A DNA stretch of 64,000 bases from Methylobacterium sp. Leaf117 (GCF_001422985.1 NZ_LMNL01000012.1:685096-749095), one strand, 5' to 3'; numbered from the stretch's first letter, positions 16,730 to 26,641 are shown. Translations and numbers: made by a program. Notes: a model not told the origin generated them from the sequence alone.

Positions 16730-17095
16730 GGGACTCTCACGGTCGGAGCGGCCGGGGCGGGCACGCCGCACGATCGACCGGGATGCCGCTGTCTTTGAAC
16801 GCAATGCGGGGCCGGAGCAACGCCGGAGGCAGTCGATCGCGGACCACGGCGTTCCGTCAGCCCGGTCTTCGGCTCTTGCCGCGACCCCGAACGTCTGGGG
16901 GCGTCGCGGCGCATACGTGGGGCCGACATCCGGTTACGCCGACCGTTACTGGAGCATACGCCTCTCAGGACGATCCTTCATTGTCGGCAACCATGGGCGG
17001 CACCCCAAGACGCTGGGGCACCACCCCGGTTTCTCTCGACGCGCCGACCCGCATGGGCCGAGATTCCAGCGCGTGCGAGCGGCACCGTGCGCCCG
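16730..17095. other. intergenic region upstream of folP
   Basis: About 366 bp between the folP start and the stop of the next minus-strand gene. It must contain the folP promoter. Open frames across it lack domains or ribosome sites, and I see no strong repeat or hairpin. Confidence 0.5.
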
Positions 17096-17476
17096 TCAGG
17101 TCCCGCCGCGATAACAGCGGATCTCGGCCTCGGCCTGGGCCCGGCGCAGGTCGGCGACCTGGTCGTCGAACACCTTCGTCGATTTGAACTGGGTGGTGCG
17201 CTGGCCGATGCCCTGGCGCAGCGACAGCACCGTGCTGGCCTGGACGTACTTGTCGTAGGACAGCAGCGACGCGAGGGCATCGAGGGAGCAGGAGCAGCGC
17301 GACAGGGATTCGCGCGACTGCCCGTTGGCGGCCATGCAACCGAAGATGTAATCGGCGCGCGCCTCGGTGGGATAGTCGTTCTCGAGCTCGGCGGCGGCCA
17401 AAGGTCCGGCCAGGAACGCGACGGCGCAGGCCCCGGCGGCCACGCCGCGGGAGAGCTTAACCAGCGTTCTGATCAT
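17096..17476 (-). CDS. small exported Cys-rich protein downstream of pqqE
   Basis: A 126-residue protein with a clear signal peptide ([20 protein letters not shown] then GPLAAAE). The mature part has four cysteines, in YIFGCMAANG, LSRCSCSLDAL and IRCYRGGT, suggesting disulfides in the periplasm. I do not recognise a named family. Its start lies 20 bp inside the preceding exported-protein gene, which in turn overlaps pqqE, so it is the last gene of the pqqE unit. The linkage suggests a periplasmic function tied to quinoprotein methanol oxidation; this is inference. Confidence 0.8.
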   Translation of the reverse strand: MIRTLVKLSRGVAAGACAVAFLAGPLAAAELENDYPTEARADYIFGCMAANGQSRESLSRCSCSLDALASLLSYDKYVQASTVLSLRQGIGQRTTQFKSTKVFDDQVADLRRAQAEAEIRCYRGGT

Positions 17477-18182
17477 AGGTCAGGTTCTCTTGCAGGAGTT
17501 CGCCGCCCTCGGCGTTCTTGGACGAGGCTTCGATCGAGACCAACTCGCCCGGGACCGCGTCGGACGTGACGAAGGTATAGGTCAGGTTCTCGAAGCCACG
17601 CATACGCTCCTTCATCTTGTCGCCGACGAAGGGCTGGGTCGTGATGCGCCAAGCGTCCACCTTCCGGCCTTTATAGTCGACCTGCGTCGGCGTCACGGTG
17701 GCGTTGTCGCGCAGGCCCTTGCGGATCGCGTTCTTGATGTAGCGCGGGTTGGCCATCAGCACGCGGGCGAGATCCATCAGGTGATGCTCGAGGAAGAGCG
17801 TCATCACCGGGTTGCCCGGCATGTCCTCGAACGGGCCGGCCGGGAAACGGTTGGCTCCGGAAAACATCTGCACCCGGATGTTGCGGTTCTCGGCGGCGTT
17901 GCCCGGCTCGATGCCGAGCTTGATGGTATCGTCGAGCGGCGGTCCGAACGGCCCCTTCGAGATGCCGCTGCGGCGCAGGTAGGTGTAGGTCAGGCTCGTT
18001 CCGGGCGGGACATTCTTCATTTGCGGCTGCTCGAAGAGCAGGTCCGAGGCATTGGGCGCCGTCGTGGTGTTGGTCTTGGTGACGGCAGGCACCTCGGGAC
18101 TCGCGGGCGTGGCCGGCGCGGTCTGGGCGAGGGCGGGTGCGCCTGCGAGCATCAGCAACGCGGCAAGTGTGACGGGCTTCAA
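17457..18182 (-). CDS. exported protein coupled to pqqE
   Basis: A 241-residue secreted protein: signal peptide [15 protein letters not shown], a Pro/Thr-rich linker (about 20-48), then a soluble domain containing [12 protein letters not shown] and, near the C-terminus, [19 protein letters not shown]. No membrane segment follows. I do not recognise the family. Translation seems to start at TTG 18182, which overlaps the pqqE stop as TTGA behind a GAGGAAG site. The same TTGA coupling is seen at the desaturase/DUF2141 junction. A role in the periplasmic PQQ-dehydrogenase system is suggested by position only. Confidence 0.8.
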   Translation of the reverse strand: MKPVTLAALLMLAGAPALAQTAPATPASPEVPAVTKTNTTTAPNASDLLFEQPQMKNVPPGTSLTYTYLRRSGISKGPFGPPLDDTIKLGIEPGNAAENRNIRVQMFSGANRFPAGPFEDMPGNPVMTLFLEHHLMDLARVLMANPRYIKNAIRKGLRDNATVTPTQVDYKGRKVDAWRITTQPFVGDKMKERMRGFENLTYTFVTSDAVPGELVSIEASSKNAEGGELLQENLTYDQNAG

Positions 18183-19336
18183 AGCGGCGCTTCCTCATTC
18201 AGCGGCGTACGCACATTGGGCTGCACGTTACTGCCGATGGTCCGGTAGACGTAGTCGGGCGGGGTCTCGGCCGCCTCTTCGACGGCGAGGTCCCGCACCT
18301 TGGCGTGGAGAGGCGAGAGCGAGCAGGCCGGGTCGGTCGCCGCCGCATCCCCGGCGAGTGCCAGGGCCTGGCAGCGGCAGCCGCCCCAATCCTTCTCCCT
18401 CCGGTCGCAAGAGCGGCAGGGCTCCTGCATCCAGTCCGTACCCCGATAGGCCGTGAAAGCCGGCGAATGCGCCCAGATATCCCCGAGCGAATGATCGGAC
18501 ACGTACCAGAATTCGAGGTTCGGGATCGTCTCGGCCGCGTGGCACGGCAGCACCTTACCCTGCGGCGTCACGTTCATGAGCTTGCGGCCCCAGCCGCCGG
18601 CGCAGGCCTTGGGGTATTTCGCGTAGTAGTCCGGCACCACCAGATCGATGACGAGCTGCCCCTTGAGGCGCTCGCGAGCGGCCTCGACGATCCGGATCGA
18701 GCGATCGACCTCGGCCTTGTTCGGCATCAGGGCGGCACGGTTCACGTAGGCCCAGCCGTAATACTGGGTGTGGGCGACCTCCAGGCGCTTGGCCCCGAGC
18801 TTGACCGCGAGGTCGATGAAGCCCTCGACCTCATGAATGTTACCCCGGTGGATCACCGAATTCAGCGTCAGCGGCAGGCCGAGGTGAGTCACCCGCTCGG
18901 CGAAGGCGAATTTCTGCGGCTGGGCATTCTTGAGGCCGCCGATCTTCTCGGCGTTGGCGGCATCGACGCCCTGAACCGAGAGCTGCACGTGGTCCAGACC
19001 TACGTCATACAAGGCGTCGAGCTTGGCGAGCGCGCCGCCGACGCCGGAGGTGATGAGGTTGGAGTAGAGCCCGAGCTTGGCGCAGGTCTGGGTGATCTCG
19101 ACGATGTCGTTGCGGGCCGTCGGCTCGCCGCCGGAGAGATGGACATGGAGCACGCCGAGGCCCGCCGCTTCCGTCAGCACCCGCTGCCACGTGGCGGTGT
19201 CGAGTTCGCCCGAGCGCCGATCGAGTTCGAGCGGATTCGAGCAATAGGGACAGCGCAGGGGGCAGCGATGGGTGAGCTCCGCCAGGAGCCCGACCGGTGC
19301 GGGCAGAGTGGGGACGTTCGGCGTGATCGCGTTCAT
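18179..19336 (-). CDS. pqqE: PqqA peptide cyclase (radical SAM) PqqE
   Basis: Radical SAM enzyme of 385 residues that cross-links Glu and Tyr of the PqqA peptide, the first step of PQQ synthesis. The iron-sulfur motif CPLRCPYC (C25, C29, C32) is followed by [14 protein letters not shown]. The C-terminal SPASM region carries further cluster cysteines in [26 protein letters not shown] and DPACSLS. The start overlaps the pqqCD stop by 4 bp. An unusual feature is that two exported-protein genes follow in the same coupled unit. Confidence 0.97.
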   Translation of the reverse strand: MNAITPNVPTLPAPVGLLAELTHRCPLRCPYCSNPLELDRRSGELDTATWQRVLTEAAGLGVLHVHLSGGEPTARNDIVEITQTCAKLGLYSNLITSGVGGALAKLDALYDVGLDHVQLSVQGVDAANAEKIGGLKNAQPQKFAFAERVTHLGLPLTLNSVIHRGNIHEVEGFIDLAVKLGAKRLEVAHTQYYGWAYVNRAALMPNKAEVDRSIRIVEAARERLKGQLVIDLVVPDYYAKYPKACAGGWGRKLMNVTPQGKVLPCHAAETIPNLEFWYVSDHSLGDIWAHSPAFTAYRGTDWMQEPCRSCDRREKDWGGCRCQALALAGDAAATDPACSLSPLHAKVRDLAVEEAAETPPDYVYRTIGSNVQPNVRTPLNEEAPL

Positions 19337-20415
19337 CGCTCCAGAACCCGTTTCGTGGCCAGATCGTTCAGCATCACGAGGATGTCGGCCTCGATCACGG
19401 CGGGGTCCGCCGTGAACTTCTCGCCGAGCAGGGTGGCGATGTCGCGCACGCTGCGCTGGCCGTCGACCAGTTCGAGAACCGCCACCGCGTTGGCGTCGAG
19501 GTCGAAGGTTCGCTCGGGCGCCAGCAGGACGTACTGATCGCGCACGGCGTCATGGCGCAGGCGCACGCCGCGGGGTAGGCGCGGCACGTCGTGGGCCGTG
19601 ACCGTGCCGGTGCCGGCCGCCTGAGAGATCGCCCGCTCCGGCACCAGGCCGGCGCCCGGCGTCCAGGCATCCGGCGGAATCATGCCGGGGGCGACGTAGG
19701 CGAAGTACAGGGCGTCGAGCTGAGTCCACAGCACGTTGCACTTGAAGGTCAGGGCGTCCATCGCCTGACGCTGCAACGCCGGCGTGGTGGCGTGCTCCTT
19801 GACATACGCGATGGCAAAGTCGGCATCCCGCGGCGCCTGGGTCAGACGCTTGTCGAAATAAGCCAGCGTGTCCTTGGTGATGAAATCGTAGTTCTTCAGC
19901 ATCCCGGCGACGCGCTCGGAGATGATGGTCGGCGAGAACATCTCGGTCAGCGACGAGGCGATGGCCTCCAGCAGCGAACGCTCCTTCACGAAATGCACGT
20001 AGGCGTCGACCGAGAAGCGGGTCGCCGACAGGATCCCTTGCGTGGATTCCACGTAGTCGCGTGCGAAGCCGACGCCCTCGGCGAGCTTCAGCCAACGTTC
20101 AATGCCGCCATCGCCGGGCGCATCGCCGTCATGATCGACGATGCGCTGGCGCCAGACCCGGCGCAGGGACGCGTCGGTCATGCGAGCCAGCACGGCGGCG
20201 TCCTTCACCGGGATCATCGCCTGGTAATAGTAGCGATTGAGCGCCCAGGCCCGGACCTGATCCTTGTTCAGCTTGCCGTCGTGCAGCAGGCGATGAAACG
20301 GGTGCAGGTTGTGGTAGCGGCGCGCGCCGATGTCGCGAAGCGCCGCCTCCAATTCCTCAGGCGAGAGCAGGCGCTGCGCCTCGTCGGTCTTCGGGGTCGG
20401 AAAGGGCGCGGTCAT
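19333..20415 (-). CDS. pqqCD: PqqC-PqqD fusion protein
   Basis: A 360-residue fusion. Residues about 1-255 are PqqC, the cofactor-free oxidase that performs the last ring closure and eight-electron oxidation ([40 protein letters not shown]). Residues about 270-360 are PqqD, the chaperone that binds PqqA and delivers it to PqqE ([32 protein letters not shown]). The fusion is a recognised feature of Methylobacterium. It overlaps pqqE by 4 bp and lies 142 bp downstream of pqqB, a gap that may hold a second promoter. Confidence 0.96.
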   Translation of the reverse strand: MTAPFPTPKTDEAQRLLSPEELEAALRDIGARRYHNLHPFHRLLHDGKLNKDQVRAWALNRYYYQAMIPVKDAAVLARMTDASLRRVWRQRIVDHDGDAPGDGGIERWLKLAEGVGFARDYVESTQGILSATRFSVDAYVHFVKERSLLEAIASSLTEMFSPTIISERVAGMLKNYDFITKDTLAYFDKRLTQAPRDADFAIAYVKEHATTPALQRQAMDALTFKCNVLWTQLDALYFAYVAPGMIPPDAWTPGAGLVPERAISQAAGTGTVTAHDVPRLPRGVRLRHDAVRDQYVLLAPERTFDLDANAVAVLELVDGQRSVRDIATLLGEKFTADPAVIEADILVMLNDLATKRVLER

Positions 20416-20557
20416 GGCGTGGCTCGCGGATCTGCGGGGTCGGTTTTAGGAACTTTTCTTATCCTTTGCGGACCGAGCCGTGAAGGGATCGGCTCAGATC
20501 ACGCAATTCAATCGGACACAATGTATGGTGCCGGCACTAAATTGCCAGCCGGACGCG

Positions 20558-21460
20558 TCACGAAAGGTCGAGCGTCAAACCGTCATGGGCCACGGTCCAG
20601 CCCTCGGACTCGACCCGGCGGCGCTCGTCCGAGCCTTCCACCAGCACCGGGTTGGTGTTGTTGATGTGAACGAAGACCCGGTGCCCGATGGCCACGTCGG
20701 CGAGCGCCGCGATGGAACCGCCCTCGCCGGTCATGGGCACGTGCCCCATGCGCCACCCGGTCTTGGTGCCGACACCGGCCCGGATCATGTCGTCGTCGAG
20801 GAGAACGGTTCCATCGAACAGCAGGGCCTCGACACCGCCGATCCGGGCCTTCAGCCCCTCGGTGACGCGGGCACAGCCGGGGATGTAGGCGAGGCGGCGC
20901 CCGTTCGATTCGATCATCGCCCCCACGGTGGTCTCGGTCTCGGCGCCGAGTTCCAGGGTCTCGTCCTCGAGCCAGAGCGGCACCTTGCCGGGTACGGCGA
21001 ACAGCGTCACCGTCAGGCCGGGCACCGGCTCGAAACTGCGGTCGAGGGCGATCGGTTCGCGCGCGACCACGCCCGACGCCATCACGTCGAAGACCCGGTT
21101 GGCATTGACCGAGTCGAGGATGCCGGCGGTGCCGTAGAGCGTGAAGGGCTGCCCCTCGCGCAGCGTCAGCAGCCCGGCGACGTGGTCGACGTCGCCGTTG
21201 GTCAGCAGAACCGCGTGGATCGGCGAATGGCGCAGGCCTTCGCGCGGATGCATCGCGGGATTGTCGAACAATTGCTGGCGGATATCCGGGGAGGCGTTCA
21301 CCAGGAGCCAGCGTTCCCCATCGGGGGAGACGGCGATGCTCGACTGGGTCCGCGGCCTGACGCGGGTGGCGTCCTCACGGGCGAGGGCGCAGATCGGGCA
21401 GCGGCAATTCCACTGGGGAAGGCCGCCGCCCGCGGCCGAACCGAGGATCAGGACATGCAT
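20558..21460 (-). CDS. pqqB: PQQ biosynthesis protein PqqB
   Basis: Metallo-beta-lactamase-fold protein of 300 residues. It begins MHVLILGSAAGGGLPQWNC with a structural CNCRCPICAL-type zinc knot (WNCRCPIC), and has LLTNGDVDHVAGLLTL in place of the usual HxHxDH metal motif. FVHINNTNP near the C-terminus is also family-specific. PqqB acts as an iron-dependent hydroxylase of the cross-linked Glu-Tyr intermediate. It is 58 bp downstream of pqqA, with a small hairpin in the gap. Confidence 0.96.
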   Translation of the reverse strand: MHVLILGSAAGGGLPQWNCRCPICALAREDATRVRPRTQSSIAVSPDGERWLLVNASPDIRQQLFDNPAMHPREGLRHSPIHAVLLTNGDVDHVAGLLTLREGQPFTLYGTAGILDSVNANRVFDVMASGVVAREPIALDRSFEPVPGLTVTLFAVPGKVPLWLEDETLELGAETETTVGAMIESNGRRLAYIPGCARVTEGLKARIGGVEALLFDGTVLLDDDMIRAGVGTKTGWRMGHVPMTGEGGSIAALADVAIGHRVFVHINNTNPVLVEGSDERRRVESEGWTVAHDGLTLDLS

Positions 21461-21518
21461 GGGGAAACCGACGCTGCCTCAAGAACCCTCGGGTTCAACG
21501 AATCTCAGTTGCGAGAGA

Positions 21519-21608
21519 TCAGTTGAAGGTGTCGATCTCGGCGGACTCGTAGCTGGTGACTTCCATGCCGACGCAGATCTCGGAAACGATGGGGGCAGCC
21601 CAGGTCAT
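21519..21608 (-). CDS. pqqA: PQQ precursor peptide PqqA
   Basis: A 29-residue peptide, too short for routine gene calling, starting MTWAAPIVSEICVGMEV and continuing TSYESAEIDTFN. The conserved E16-V-T-S-Y20 core is the Glu and Tyr that become PQQ. An AGGAG ribosome site lies 7 bases before the ATG. It is the first gene of the pqq set and lies downstream of mxbM on the same strand, with a 217-bp gap in which its promoter must lie. Many PqqA peptides are strongly expressed relative to the enzymes. Confidence 0.96.
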   Translation of the reverse strand: MTWAAPIVSEICVGMEVTSYESAEIDTFN

Positions 21609-21825
21609 GGTGTTTCTCCTGAAGGTTTCTTCTGAACGTCAGCAGCATCCCGATCCCATAAGAAGATCGTAAGACACTGACGGCGCAGTGGTTTCTGTCG
21701 CCGGAGTGATATCGACAATTTGGCTCGGCAGTTCAAGCGCTAAATTGCCGGTTTCTCCCATCGACCCCTGCGAATCCGCGGCCGGCGTTAACGCGGGGTG
21801 CCGCCTCGGTGCCGGAAATCCGGGC

Positions 21826-22530
21826 TCAGTGCCGGAAATCCTGACCTTTCAGGTCCAGCATGAAGCCCCGTCCCCGGACGGTGACGATGACCGGACCGCC
21901 GAGGCGGACGAAGTCGGAGAGCTTCGTGCGCAGGTAACCCACGTAGACATCGACGACATTCAGCGACAGGCCGCCCTGGCCGGCCCAGAGCTTGTCGAAG
22001 ATGTCGCCCCGCGTCACCGGATGGTTGGCGTTGTCCATGAGCAGGGCGAGCAGTTCCGCCTCGCGGGGGGTGAGGCGCGCCGTCGCATCCAGGAATCCGA
22101 CCTGCCGGATGTTGAGATCGAGGACGAGCTTCCCGGCCGTCACGATGGTGCGCGGCTCCTCCGACGCCTTGCGGCGCAGGAGATGGGTCTGGAGCCGGGC
22201 CAGCAATTCGTCGAAGACGAAGGGCTTCACGATGTAGTCGTCGGCGCCGAGCGCCAGCCCCTCGGCCCGGTCGCGGACCTCGTCGCGCGCCGAGAGGAAG
22301 AGAATCGGTCCCGGATAGCCGCCTTCGCGCAGCGAGCGGCAGACATCGTGGCCCGACCCGTCCGGCAAGGTGATGTCGAGCACCACGGCTTCGGGTGAAT
22401 CGGCCCGAGCCGCCGCCAGGGCGTCGTCGACGCAGCCGGCGACGCCGACCGAGAAGCCTTCGGCCTCGAGTCCCCGGGCCAGCATGGCGCGGATGTCGCT
22501 GTCATCCTCCACGATCAATACGCGCGTCAT
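21826..22530 (-). CDS. mxbM: OmpR-family response regulator MxbM
   Basis: Response regulator, 234 residues: a receiver domain (acidic pocket D9-D10, phospho-acceptor D52 in VVLDITLPDG, Lys in IVKPF) and a winged-helix DNA-binding domain (ARLTPREAELLALLMDN to VRGRGFML). The symbol rests on its position directly upstream of pqqA and its pairing with a kinase, as in M. extorquens, where MxbDM is needed for methanol dehydrogenase expression and for control of the mxa/xox switch. Its start overlaps the stop of the kinase gene by 4 bp. Confidence 0.88.
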   Translation of the reverse strand: MTRVLIVEDDSDIRAMLARGLEAEGFSVGVAGCVDDALAAARADSPEAVVLDITLPDGSGHDVCRSLREGGYPGPILFLSARDEVRDRAEGLALGADDYIVKPFVFDELLARLQTHLLRRKASEEPRTIVTAGKLVLDLNIRQVGFLDATARLTPREAELLALLMDNANHPVTRGDIFDKLWAGQGGLSLNVVDVYVGYLRTKLSDFVRLGGPVIVTVRGRGFMLDLKGQDFRH

Positions 22531-24164
22531 GCCGCGGTCTCCTTTCCGACCCGATCCGGGCCGTCCTGATGCTGCGTCCCGGGATCGGATTCGGTCACGG
22601 CGGAGTCCATGACCGGCAATTCGAGGGCGACCTGAGCGCCCCGGCCGTCGGGTCCGCTACGCAGGTGGATCGACCCATCATGGCGCTCCACCACCCAGCG
22701 CGCCAGGGCCAGACCGATGCCGAACCCCGTTTCGCCCGACGGGCTCTCGCGGCGGAAGCGCTCGAACAGCCCATCGCCGAGATCGGGGAAGCCCGGCCCG
22801 TCATCCGTGATCGTCACCACGCCGCGCAATCCCTCCACCGCCGCCAACGCCACGGTCACGCGCGTGAGCCCGGTGGCGTGGCGCAGGGCGTTGTCGATCA
22901 GGCTTTCGATCACCTGGCGCAGCCACTCCCGGTCGGCGAGCAGCCTGGGGTCGTGGCCGGAGGGGGCCAGGCTCAGCGCCACGCGCCGGCGCGCGGCCTC
23001 CGACGCCATGCCGTCGACGGCGTCGGACAGGATCGCCGCGACGGCGACCGGGCGCCGGTCCAGTTCGATCTGGCCGGATTCCGAGCGGGCGACCCGCAGC
23101 AGATCCTCGACGCGGCGCTGCAGACGCAGGGCCCGCTTGCGGATGGTGGCGAAGACCGGACCGAAATCGACCTGACGCCCGGCCGAGCGGGCGGCGATGT
23201 CGCACTCGCCCAGGATCACCGTGAGGGGCGTGCGCAGCTCATGGCTGACATCGGCGAAGAAGCGCCGGCGCGAACGGTCCACCGCCTCCAGGCGGGCATT
23301 GGCCGCGCGCAGGTCGAGCGTACGGGCCGCAACGGTGTCCTCGAGCGAGGCCCGGTCCGCCGCGAGCCGGCCCTCGCGCCGGGCCAGACGGGCGGCCATG
23401 CGGTTGAAGTTCGCCACCAGCAGGCCGAGCTCGTCCCGGGTCGCCACCGACAGGCGGGTGTCGAGTTCGCCGCGCCCGACCGCGCTGGCGGCGCGGCGCA
23501 CCGCCTCGATCCGGGCCAGCACCGGCCGGGTCACCGCCCGGTAGAGCAGCAGCACGAGGGCGAGGGCCCCCGCCACGGCGGCGAGGGAGGCGATCCGCAG
23601 GGTACCGGACAGGGCGCGCGCCGCGTCGGAGCCGGCGATCATCGAGCGGCGCTCGACCTCGATCAGGAAAGAGAGGGGCTGGCCCGTCATGGCCCCGAAG
23701 CCGTTGAGGGCACCTCGGATCGCCGCCCGGCGGGATTCATCCTCGGACTGGCGCAGCACCTGCGTCACCTGCCGGTCGAGCACGGCACGCGCCGCGCGCA
23801 GCTGGGCCAGGGGCCGGGTGCGGGCGGCATACTGGGTTCGGTCGAGGGGATCGTCGCTCGCCGCGATGCTGCGCCCCAGAGCTTCGTCGACCGCCACCAG
23901 GGCGCGGTCCACATTGGCGCGCGCCACCGCGAGTCCCTCCGGCTGCGCGTCCGGGTTGCTCACCGCCTCCAGGGCGGCGAGCCCGTACTGGGTCATGCGG
24001 CCGGAGAGTTCGACCAGGAGTTCCAGGCGCCCCTGCGCTGCCAGCGTCCGGTCGATGGTGCGCTCGGCGGCGCTGATCGAGGCGAGGACGCCGATGGCCG
24101 CCAGGACAACGAGGAGCGCGGTGCCCCCGAGCAGCAGGGCGAATCGGACCTTCAGCGAGCGCAT
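22527..24164 (-). CDS. mxbD: sensor histidine kinase MxbD
   Basis: Inner-membrane sensor kinase of 545 residues. Membrane segments at about 8-30 and 190-209 flank a mostly helical periplasmic sensor domain. A HAMP linker (about 210-262), the phospho-acceptor region FFADVSHELRTPL with H308, and an ATPase domain with N box (ESLIDNALRHA) and G boxes (DDGPGFPD, GFGIGLALARWV) follow. By position with mxbM and pqqA it is the MxbD kinase of methylotrophs. The periplasmic domain has no metal motif that I recognise, so the signal it senses is not visible here. Confidence 0.87.
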   Translation of the reverse strand: MRSLKVRFALLLGGTALLVVLAAIGVLASISAAERTIDRTLAAQGRLELLVELSGRMTQYGLAALEAVSNPDAQPEGLAVARANVDRALVAVDEALGRSIAASDDPLDRTQYAARTRPLAQLRAARAVLDRQVTQVLRQSEDESRRAAIRGALNGFGAMTGQPLSFLIEVERRSMIAGSDAARALSGTLRIASLAAVAGALALVLLLYRAVTRPVLARIEAVRRAASAVGRGELDTRLSVATRDELGLLVANFNRMAARLARREGRLAADRASLEDTVAARTLDLRAANARLEAVDRSRRRFFADVSHELRTPLTVILGECDIAARSAGRQVDFGPVFATIRKRALRLQRRVEDLLRVARSESGQIELDRRPVAVAAILSDAVDGMASEAARRRVALSLAPSGHDPRLLADREWLRQVIESLIDNALRHATGLTRVTVALAAVEGLRGVVTITDDGPGFPDLGDGLFERFRRESPSGETGFGIGLALARWVVERHDGSIHLRSGPDGRGAQVALELPVMDSAVTESDPGTQHQDGPDRVGKETAA

Positions 24165-24432
24165 GGTGGTGCCGACATCGTCCTACCCGATCATCTTACC
24201 GAACCGCTTTGCCAAATCGTCCCGAGATGATTCCCCGGGCCTCACCAGGACTGCACTGCCATCCGTGCTTACCTGATCATCCCGTCTGCTCCGGCGATCT
24301 TGCGAACAACATCGCGGATGCAGGCTCTGTAGGCTCAGGGCCGGCTCCGTTGCAAGCGCTACCGTGTGGGAGCGTCATCCCGTGGAAGCGTCCCGGCGCG
24401 GACAGGAGATGCGGGAAGCGCGGGCGTCCCGG

Positions 24433-24639
24433 TCACAGGTCGCGCGGCTGGCTGCCCCGGACGGCACAGCGCCACTTGGTCACCTGCCATTCGGGATGGT
24501 CCGCCTGCCACTTGGCGATGGCGCTCTGGGAGTTGCGCAGGCAGATGTTCGGGCTGCGCGCTTCGAACGACAGGTCGATCTTGTCCTCGCGGCACTGCGA
24601 GGGCTGCGACAGGAGGCAGATCGAGAGCAGAATGAGCAT
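24433..24639 (-). CDS. small exported protein (68 aa)
   Basis: A 68-residue protein with a short hydrophobic start (LILLSICLLSQ), then C16, C33 and C58. It has the Rhizobiales-type pattern of W, HPEW and WRC near the end (WQADHPEWQVTKWRCAV). I do not know a function for this family. The ATG at 24639 gives a credible short signal. It lies 268 bp upstream of mxbD on the same strand. It resembles the 73-residue protein at 7460 in size and Cys placement. Confidence 0.65.
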   Translation of the reverse strand: MLILLSICLLSQPSQCREDKIDLSFEARSPNICLRNSQSAIAKWQADHPEWQVTKWRCAVRGSQPRDL

Positions 24640-24844
24640 CGGGAGGCCGGGTTCGCGCTGCGGAAACGCGGAACGCCGGCACTATGCTGCCGCCCGCGGA
24701 GGCAGAAAATCGACCGATCGGGAAGATTGTGCAAGTCCGGATGGCGATTGGCCCCGGATCGCCCCCGGCTCGACCGAGGGCGAGGGGATCGGCGCATTCC
24801 GCCGGGCCGCCCCGGCAGGCGAGCCCGGACGGCGGTCGACGGCC

Positions 24845-25639
24845 TCAGGCCGTCACCCAGAGCTCGCCCTTGCCGAGGGTCGCGAGATCCCCCGAGTAGC
24901 GCGTCAGGGCTCCGGCGGCGAGATCCGCATGGGCGGGGCTGAGGGGCCGCAGGGCGCGGGCGAGGAGGCGCAGGAACACGAGATCGTGCGAGCCGGTCTC
25001 GACGAAGCTGGGGCTGAGCGCCCCGACCGCGCCGGTCAGGATGGTGCCCCTGCGCATGCCGAAGCCCGGATGATCGCCGAGACTCGTCGCCGCGATGGTG
25101 CCGGCGATCATCCGCGCGCCCGCATGGGCGCCCGCCCGGCCGACCAGGATGAGTCCGCGCCGCATGCGGTCGCCGAGATAGTCGCCGGCGCTGCCGCGGA
25201 TCACCAGGGTGGCACCGTCGAGACCGGCCTTGGCGGCGTAGACCGCACCGCCGGCATGGTCGCCGGCATCGCCCTCGATGGTGATCGTACCGCCGGTGGC
25301 GCCCGAACCCGCGAAGGGGCCTGCCGAACCGGTCACCGTCACCGAGCCGCTGCTCATGCCTTCGCCGAGGCGCTGTCCGACATCGCCGGTGACGCGGATG
25401 GAACCGCCGCTCAGCGACGCGCCGACCCGGTCGAGGCGCGACGAGCCCCCCTCGATGACGAGTTCGTCCGAGCCGTCGAGGGCGAGCGTGAAGCAGTCGC
25501 CCAGGGTCAGGCCGCGCCGGCCGGTGCCGACGGGGAGCCTGGCCGCCTCGGCCTCGGTCAGGCCGCTGAGCGCCAGCGGATTGACGTGCAGGAAGTCGAG
25601 CCGCTCCGGCGGCTCCTGGCGCAGGGTGAGGGTGCTCAT
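24845..25639 (-). CDS. fhcC: formyltransferase/hydrolase complex subunit C
   Basis: FhcC, 264 residues, homologous to subunit C of archaeal formylmethanofuran dehydrogenase and the GXGXG domain of glutamate synthase. The Gly-rich beta-helix repeats are obvious from about residue 60 (GGSSRLDRVGASLSGGSI, GTITIEGDAGDHAGG and similar). It is a structural subunit of the Fhc complex that converts formyl-H4MPT to formate in bacterial methylotrophs. The start overlaps the fhcD stop by 4 bp; it ends the fhcB-A-D-C operon. Confidence 0.95.
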   Translation of the reverse strand: MSTLTLRQEPPERLDFLHVNPLALSGLTEAEAARLPVGTGRRGLTLGDCFTLALDGSDELVIEGGSSRLDRVGASLSGGSIRVTGDVGQRLGEGMSSGSVTVTGSAGPFAGSGATGGTITIEGDAGDHAGGAVYAAKAGLDGATLVIRGSAGDYLGDRMRRGLILVGRAGAHAGARMIAGTIAATSLGDHPGFGMRRGTILTGAVGALSPSFVETGSHDLVFLRLLARALRPLSPAHADLAAGALTRYSGDLATLGKGELWVTA

Positions 25640-26592
25640 GCCGCTCCAGCCTCGCTGCCCGGCTCCTTCGAGAGCAGGTTCTTCAGGTGATAATGGTGGC
25701 GGCCGAGATTGCCGCCGTAATTACCGGCCGTGACGGCCACCAGCCCGTGCGCCGCACCGACTTCAGTGGCCGCATGCAGGGCCGCGCGCATCGATTCCGC
25801 CACCGCATCGGAGGTCAGCGCGTCGATGACGATCTCCAGGACGACGCCGACCTCGGCCGAGAGTTCGGTGCCGGCCCGGCCCTTGAGGGTCGGGCAGTAG
25901 GCATCGTTGGTCGAGGCCATCATGCCCTTGGTGCGGGCGCCCACCTTCGAGCCGGAGCGGACGATGCCGCCCGGGAAAGGCAGGATCGCGCCCGAAACCG
26001 AACGGGCGGCCTCGACCGCGATCTCGGCGACCTTCAGGGTGTCGGCGTGCTTGCGCCCGAGGAACAGCAGGTTGCCGCCGCCGACCGCGCCGTCCACCGC
26101 GCGGACGAAGTCCTCGCACAGGAACTCGCCGTCCATGACGGGGATGCGCCAGTAGCGGCGGGCCTTGCCGGTGACCGGGTCGGTCAGGCGCTTGGCCACC
26201 GCGAAGCCGTCGCCGAAATAGCGGATCGCGCCCCCGAGCTTGATCTTCGTGGGGCCTTCCACGCCGGCGTAGCAGGCGGTGCCCGGGCAGGTGAGGATGC
26301 ACTGGCCGACGCGTTTGAGGAGCTGGTCCTTGAGGCCGTTCGGCTCGAAGCCGAACAGCAGCACGCGCACGCCGGGGCGCCCGTCCGGGGTTTCCTCCGG
26401 AGACAGCTCGCAGTCGATTCCGGCCTCGGCGCCGCAGCCGATCACCGAGGTGGCGAAGCCCGTCATCACGGTGGCGGCGATCATCGCCCACTTGGCCGTG
26501 TCGTTGGTGATGATGATCGCCGTTCCGGCGACGTCGAACGCCTCCGCGAAGGTGTCGATCACCGGAATGCCGTTGAGGGTGAGGTCCGTCAT
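25636..26592 (-). CDS. fhcD: formylmethanofuran:H4MPT formyltransferase subunit
   Basis: FhcD (Ftr), about 318 residues, transfers the formyl group between H4MPT and methylofuran within the Fhc complex. Recognisable Ftr sequence includes LNGIPVIDTFAEAFDV, IIITNDTAKWA, VIGCGAEAGI and the C-terminal NYGGNLGRHHYHLKNLL. The start is uncertain: I chose ATG at 26592; GTG at 26601 would add three residues. It follows fhcA by about 50 bp. Confidence 0.95.
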   Translation of the reverse strand: MTDLTLNGIPVIDTFAEAFDVAGTAIIITNDTAKWAMIAATVMTGFATSVIGCGAEAGIDCELSPEETPDGRPGVRVLLFGFEPNGLKDQLLKRVGQCILTCPGTACYAGVEGPTKIKLGGAIRYFGDGFAVAKRLTDPVTGKARRYWRIPVMDGEFLCEDFVRAVDGAVGGGNLLFLGRKHADTLKVAEIAVEAARSVSGAILPFPGGIVRSGSKVGARTKGMMASTNDAYCPTLKGRAGTELSAEVGVVLEIVIDALTSDAVAESMRAALHAATEVGAAHGLVAVTAGNYGGNLGRHHYHLKNLLSKEPGSEAGAA

Positions 26593-26641
26593 CTCAGTCA
26601 CCGGTCCTCACGCGTTGCGCGGAGCGCACATCCGATTTCGT

